A DNA stretch of 16,798 nt. Source: Candidatus Hydrogenedentota bacterium. Lineage in GTDB: Bacteria; Hydrogenedentota; Hydrogenedentia; Hydrogenedentales; SCBR16-9. The notes under the pieces were generated by a model. The model had not been told where the DNA came from and did not search any database. It saw only the letters and a list, made by a program, of their open reading frames with translations. The stretch covers positions 1-16,798 of the forward strand of contig SKJD01000496.1 in the NCBI GenBank assembly GCA_007116095.1, given 5' to 3'. Position 1 is the stretch's first letter, and each line of letters opens with the position of its first letter. A program made the translations under genes and the position numbers. This document shows, in pieces, positions 15,601-16,798 of this stretch.

Positions 15601-15841
15601 AGTCGAGGTCAGTCTGGGCGTCCAGAACGCCATGAAGGTCTGGGTGAATGGCCAGGCGCTCTTCAGTCATGAACAGCATGTGTCGGCGGACAGCCTCGGC
15701 ACGGAAAGATTCAATGCCTACCTGCGACAGGGCCGAAACAGCCTCCTTGTAAAATGCTCCAAAATACCGGGACCCTTCCGTTTCAGCCTGGATTTTGACC
15801 CGATGGACGGCCATCCGCTGGTGCTGAATTGGTGGAAGTAG
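12671..15841 (+). CDS. Large GH2-fold protein, probable pseudoenzyme (both catalytic Glu absent)
   Basis: This 1056-residue protein has the layout of a GH2 beta-glycosidase (beta-galactosidase/glucuronidase/mannosidase clan) but not its catalytic residues. In order: GH2 N-terminal jelly roll (about 10-133; e.g. LHFEGFPTKASIWLNGQHL 85-103); Ig-like domain (about 150-238); TIM-barrel entry PFGMREFTVKDQRFYLNNRP (238-257) and GFNALYTATPFPENLLEAAD (289-308); barrel to about 540; a second Ig-like domain (about 563-650); an alpha/beta region (about 660-860, GSGRIVFLHMPLL 827-839) like the ThuA/GATase-type domain of some large glycosidases; and a C-terminal jelly roll (about 950-1042, with AMKVWVNGQALFSH). 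The usual acid/base segment (HPSVIIWSLGNE-like) reads HPALVVWRASFP (343-354), with Pro where Glu should be. The nucleophile segment (SEFG-like) reads LLSAFGYPT, with A448 for Glu. No signal peptide is seen, so it is probably cytoplasmic. The ATG follows an in-frame TGA and has a weak AGAGA ribosome site. A binding or scaffold role is inference. Confidence 0.85.
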   Translation: MSLLRDVLSLNENWCLLEDAGDIGINAQWHQPEKAPAGSAIQLPYHAKSVAPKTSHDHTRAAIPHWLFHRFSLPAEAFQQRHCELHFEGFPTKASIWLNGQHLSTQSTTLLPFSLPVHAHLRDSDNFLSIRLDAAPQAIGNVALRCMPRQHIEAVQIHPDIRRKRIVVQIQKNVDLPVRLQVLNTENQLIETGEELILDFPEFQMWRPQKPTLYTLQVELLDQEDPSSAKVVDCLQTPFGMREFTVKDQRFYLNNRPLYLKIMRNANRQMLAYRSDEAHRLIACARQAGFNALYTATPFPENLLEAADAQGILVLLQSPGLRFDASPEMPEAVQDFIWRHGAHPALVVWRASFPALPKPRIVPQADDEALPELQGQAATLRSLDPSRLIFMDSESLPGPGLQYYSRPYRSHLEIMDTPVFHHAAPAPQEAEHYLRKMGSGSRLSLLSAFGYPTQLEQIRRLATENNPERQAQEKIFQERNLDRVFGQFNNYLKGLMQLEFDAIRDHLDALRNNPNLAGYCYRSCYWKSAMEQDAAPALYQSMQELQACMRPLIDIATTNLKPREEAPLTIYLVNEKRLEGRAELSLQLVGPTNQVLWKKRRSVKLPKPGKALWSGSVAASGSTGTHRFVVRVSQENQLIAQNHIELYVMKPNPALPEGQERIRVHMLDPNGQWSPSCNELFKPDNLLAPIHIIPPLANSILAYPENELMQILAQVEGGAIALFFSPPPDWNSLAQQLEPEMSLSATSRPLCNDSQVLGHYAKLHPIFEGLPARDFMRMPYRNILPQHSFVETGEEDISGHMTLERPGRATGSREVWWGNNILVRRYGSGRIVFLHMPLLEHHQDDPVADRMLLNLVQHFERRSVPSQIPLPIAQSAVEWLRLMRNQKLRRWMVIGNFPNWELQGHDAIYPPEEQIDFQAAYPGWDRVVPWRPWHTHSEQEHLLDFEKALGNFTQQAPMHDYATAYAYAEFSCDRRVEVEVSLGVQNAMKVWVNGQALFSHEQHVSADSLGTERFNAYLRQGRNSLLVKCSKIPGPFRFSLDFDPMDGHPLVLNWWK

Positions 15842-15880
15842 TGTATTTACTTTAATGATCTTATCAATTCATAACGAAGC

Positions 15881-15905
15881 GTAGGGGCGAACCTTGTGTT
15901 CGCCC
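15881..15905 (+). repeat. Hairpin repeat, left copy (GTAGGGGC...TTCGCCC)
   Basis: GTAGGGGC at 15881-15888 opens the element. GGGCGAA (15885-15891) pairs perfectly with TTCGCCC (15899-15905) around a 7-base loop. The same two blocks recur in inverted orientation at 16101-16125. The block pattern resembles 'taggggcgaa...ttcgccc' repeats that I recall from intergenic regions of many environmental bacteria; copy number in this genome cannot be seen here. Confidence 0.6.
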
Positions 15906-15928
15906 GCGTAGGTAGTGTTTTCCACCCA

Positions 15929-15957
15929 CGTCATCCCTGCGAAGACAGGTATCCAGT
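15929..15957. repeat. Degenerate copy of a CGTCATTCCCGCG-type palindromic repeat
   Basis: The 29 bases keep the outline of the widespread intergenic palindrome that starts CGTCATTCCCGCGAA and ends GGGAATCCAG (related to the dRS3/REP-like class): CGTCATCCCTGCGAA on the left and CAGGTATCCAGT on the right. Several stem positions are changed (TCCCT against CAGGT), so the fold is imperfect. It is recognised by resemblance only, without a search. Confidence 0.45.
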
Positions 15958-15984
15958 ACATTTACGTAACCGCATACCTATAAA

Positions 15985-16096
15985 CCAACACGAATTCCCT
16001 CTGCGCCTTTGCGTTAAAAAATTCCGTGTTTTCCGTGCTTTCCGTGGTAAAAAATTGGTTAATAGGTTCGTGTGATTCGCGTGTATTCGCGGTTAT
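15985..16096 (+). repeat. Short-period repeat block (TTCCGTG / TTCGTG units every 9-10 bases)
   Basis: TTCCGTG occurs at 16022, 16031 and 16040, an exact 9-base period. It is followed by TTCGTG at 16067, TTCGCGTG at 16076 and TTCGCGG at 16086 (9-10-base period). Before them lie CTGCG (16001) and TTGCG (16009), and a reversed unit, AACACGAA, at 15987-15994. TAAAAAATT occurs twice, at 16015-16023 and 16048-16056, joining the modules. It contains no open frame of interest. Similar 'accacggaaaacacgg' strings are familiar from intergenic DNA of several environmental phyla. Confidence 0.65.
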
Positions 16097-16100
16097 AACA

Positions 16101-16125
16101 GGGCGAATACACGCTTAGCCCCTAC
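16101..16125 (-). repeat. Hairpin repeat, right inverted copy
   Basis: GGGCGAA (16101-16107) and GCCCCTAC (16118-16125) are the exact reverse complements of the TTCGCCC and GTAGGGGC blocks of the left copy. The middle differs, so the internal stem is reduced to GGGC/GCCC. Together with the left copy it forms inverted ends around about 245 bases that include the palindrome and the short-period repeat. Confidence 0.55.
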
Positions 16126-16135
16126 AGTCCCAGGT

Positions 16136-16159
16136 TCGACCCACTGCCCCTGTGGTCGA
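16136..16159. promoter_or_regulatory. Bulged palindrome overlapping the -35 of the oxidoreductase promoter
   Basis: TCGACCCAC (16136-16144) and GTGGTCGA (16152-16159) form an inverted repeat of 8 pairs with one bulged C, around a 7-base TGCCCCT loop. Its right arm overlaps the predicted -35 (16156-16161). It could be an operator, or just one more member of the repeat cluster. Confidence 0.35.
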
Positions 16160-16184
16160 CTTTATCGCCGCTTTTCCCTATACT
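16156..16184 (+). promoter_or_regulatory. Probable promoter of the FAD oxidoreductase gene
   Basis: TCGACT (16156-16161, 4 of 6 to TTGACA) is followed after 17 bases by TATACT (16179-16184, 5 of 6 to TATAAT). The predicted start is near 16191, about 39 bases before the ATG. An independent promoter argues against co-transcription with the GH2-like gene. Confidence 0.5.
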
Positions 16185-16229
16185 ATCTTCTGCTGGACGC
16201 ATCCATGAGCCGTAAAAGCAGGAGAAAGC

Positions 16230-16798
16230 ATGAAAATCGGGATAATCGGGGCGGGTATTTCGGGATTGACAGCGGCGCTGCGCCTGGCGCAACAGGGGCA
16301 CGAGGTGCATGTCTTTCACCGGGAAGCCTCGCTGGGTGGTCTACTGGCGACCTTCGACTTTAACGGCGTGCGCGCCGAACATTTCTACCACTTCCTCTGC
16401 CGCGATGACGCCGGCGTCTTTGATCTGTGCCGGGAGCTGGGCCTGGAACGGGAGATACAGTTCAAAAAGGCCTCCACGGGCTTCTATTACGACGGCGCAC
16501 ACTATCCCTTCAACTGCGCCCTCGACCTGCTCCGCTTCCGGCCCCTGACTTTCCTGAACCGCATCCGATTCGGTTGCTTCGCACTGGCGGCAAAGTGGCG
16601 GCAGGAATGGAAGCCCCTCGACCGACTGCCCGCCAAGCCCTGGCTGAAGCGCTGGCTGTCGCCACAGGGCTACGACGTCATCTGGAAGCCCTTGCTGGAG
16701 ATGAAGTTCGGCAATCACCATGCCCAGATTTCCGCGGCCTGGGTCTGGCATCGGATTCATCGGGTAGCGCGCTCGAACGGCCGCCTGGGCTACCTGAA
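16230..16798 (+). CDS. FAD-dependent oxidoreductase (amine oxidase/HemY-like flavoprotein), 3' end missing
   Basis: The first 189 codons are seen and the frame runs off the right edge. The N-terminus is a Rossmann FAD-binding fold: MKIGIIGAGISGLTAALRLA with GxGxxG at residues 7-12, and a GG doublet at 36-37 (REASLGGLLATFDFNG), the flavin pyrophosphate-binding pattern of the amine oxidase/protoporphyrinogen oxidase superfamily (COG1232 type). The following EHFYHFLCRDD (50-60), LCRELGL (66-72) and YDVIWKPLLEMKFG (148-161) resemble flavoproteins often found in exopolysaccharide or cell-envelope sugar clusters, but the substrate is unknown. UDP-galactopyranose mutase and desaturase-like members share the fold and cannot be excluded without the C-terminus. 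A good ribosome site, AGGAGAAAG, lies just before the ATG. Confidence 0.88.
   Translation, partial: MKIGIIGAGISGLTAALRLAQQGHEVHVFHREASLGGLLATFDFNGVRAEHFYHFLCRDDAGVFDLCRELGLEREIQFKKASTGFYYDGAHYPFNCALDLLRFRPLTFLNRIRFGCFALAAKWRQEWKPLDRLPAKPWLKRWLSPQGYDVIWKPLLEMKFGNHHAQISAAWVWHRIHRVARSNGRLGYL

Larger units (their letters stand above)
15842..16229. other. 388-base spacer made of degenerate dispersed repeats
   Basis: There is no gene here. From left to right it holds an AT-rich start (15842-15880), a perfect hairpin (15885-15905), a degenerate palindrome resembling a widespread intergenic repeat (15929-15957), a run of 9-10-base TTCCGTG/TTCGTG units (15985-16096), an inverted partner of the first hairpin (16101-16125), a bulged palindrome (16136-16159) and the promoter and ribosome site of the following gene. 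No U-tract follows any hairpin closely enough to call a rho-independent terminator. Confidence 0.7.

Noticed and set aside
15885..15920. A rho-independent terminator after the GH2-like gene
   Set aside because: The GGGCGAA/TTCGCCC hairpin is good, but the first T run (15917-15920) is 11 bases beyond it and only four long; the same hairpin recurs inverted as a repeat.
15985..16096. A CRISPR array
   Set aside because: The units are 7-9 bases with almost no spacers, degenerate, and without cas genes. It is not a CRISPR array.

Overview
The window is a GC-rich bacterial chromosome segment with compact, well-spaced genes on both strands. It encodes seven complete recognisable proteins, one complete protein I cannot assign, and a partial gene at each edge. 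The gene mix is a YihY/BrkB inner-membrane protein, RecG, RecD2, an FHA-GAF-cyclase, a TMTC-like GT-C glycosyltransferase with TPRs and a large GH2-like protein. Sigma70-type promoters and Shine-Dalgarno sites are visible. This fits a Gram-negative, probably uncultured bacterium of the PVC/Hydrogenedentota/Sumerlaeota sort. The taxonomic guess is an inference from gene style only and is weak. I see no rRNA, tRNA, CRISPR, transposase, phage or plasmid gene.

Layout. Positions 3740 down to 1 (minus strand) form a probable operon: a YihY/BrkB-family membrane protein with an acidic insert and a winged-helix tail, a classical short-chain dehydrogenase, then the helicase RecD2, which is cut by the left edge. 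Upstream of it, also on the minus strand (5775-3934), lies a 613-residue protein. It carries the accessory domain seen in XPB/Ssl2-like helicase proteins but no helicase motor. A 302-base spacer with two divergent TATAAT promoters separates it from a small signal-plus-anchor protein (6078-6680). That protein converges on an FHA-GAF-adenylate cyclase (8389-6686), which starts at TTG behind a perfect Shine-Dalgarno. A TMTC-like membrane glycosyltransferase with a C-terminal TPR region (8614-10350) converges on recG (12455-10368). recG is preceded by a 16-codon leader frame that overlaps its start. Divergent from recG is a 1056-residue GH2-fold protein (12671-15841) in which both catalytic glutamates appear to be replaced. 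A 388-base spacer made of degenerate dispersed repeats follows, and then the start of an FAD-dependent oxidoreductase, cut by the right edge.

Functional links. RecD2 and RecG are DNA repair and recombination helicases, and the 613-residue protein may also act on nucleic acid, but the three are not one transcription unit. The cyclase is a second-messenger sensor. The glycosyltransferase, GH2-like protein and FAD oxidoreductase all suggest carbohydrate or envelope glycan work, but each has its own promoter or orientation. No single defence or biosynthetic system is apparent. The most unusual items are the GH2 pseudoenzyme, the motorless helicase-associated protein and the repeat-built spacer at 15842-16229.
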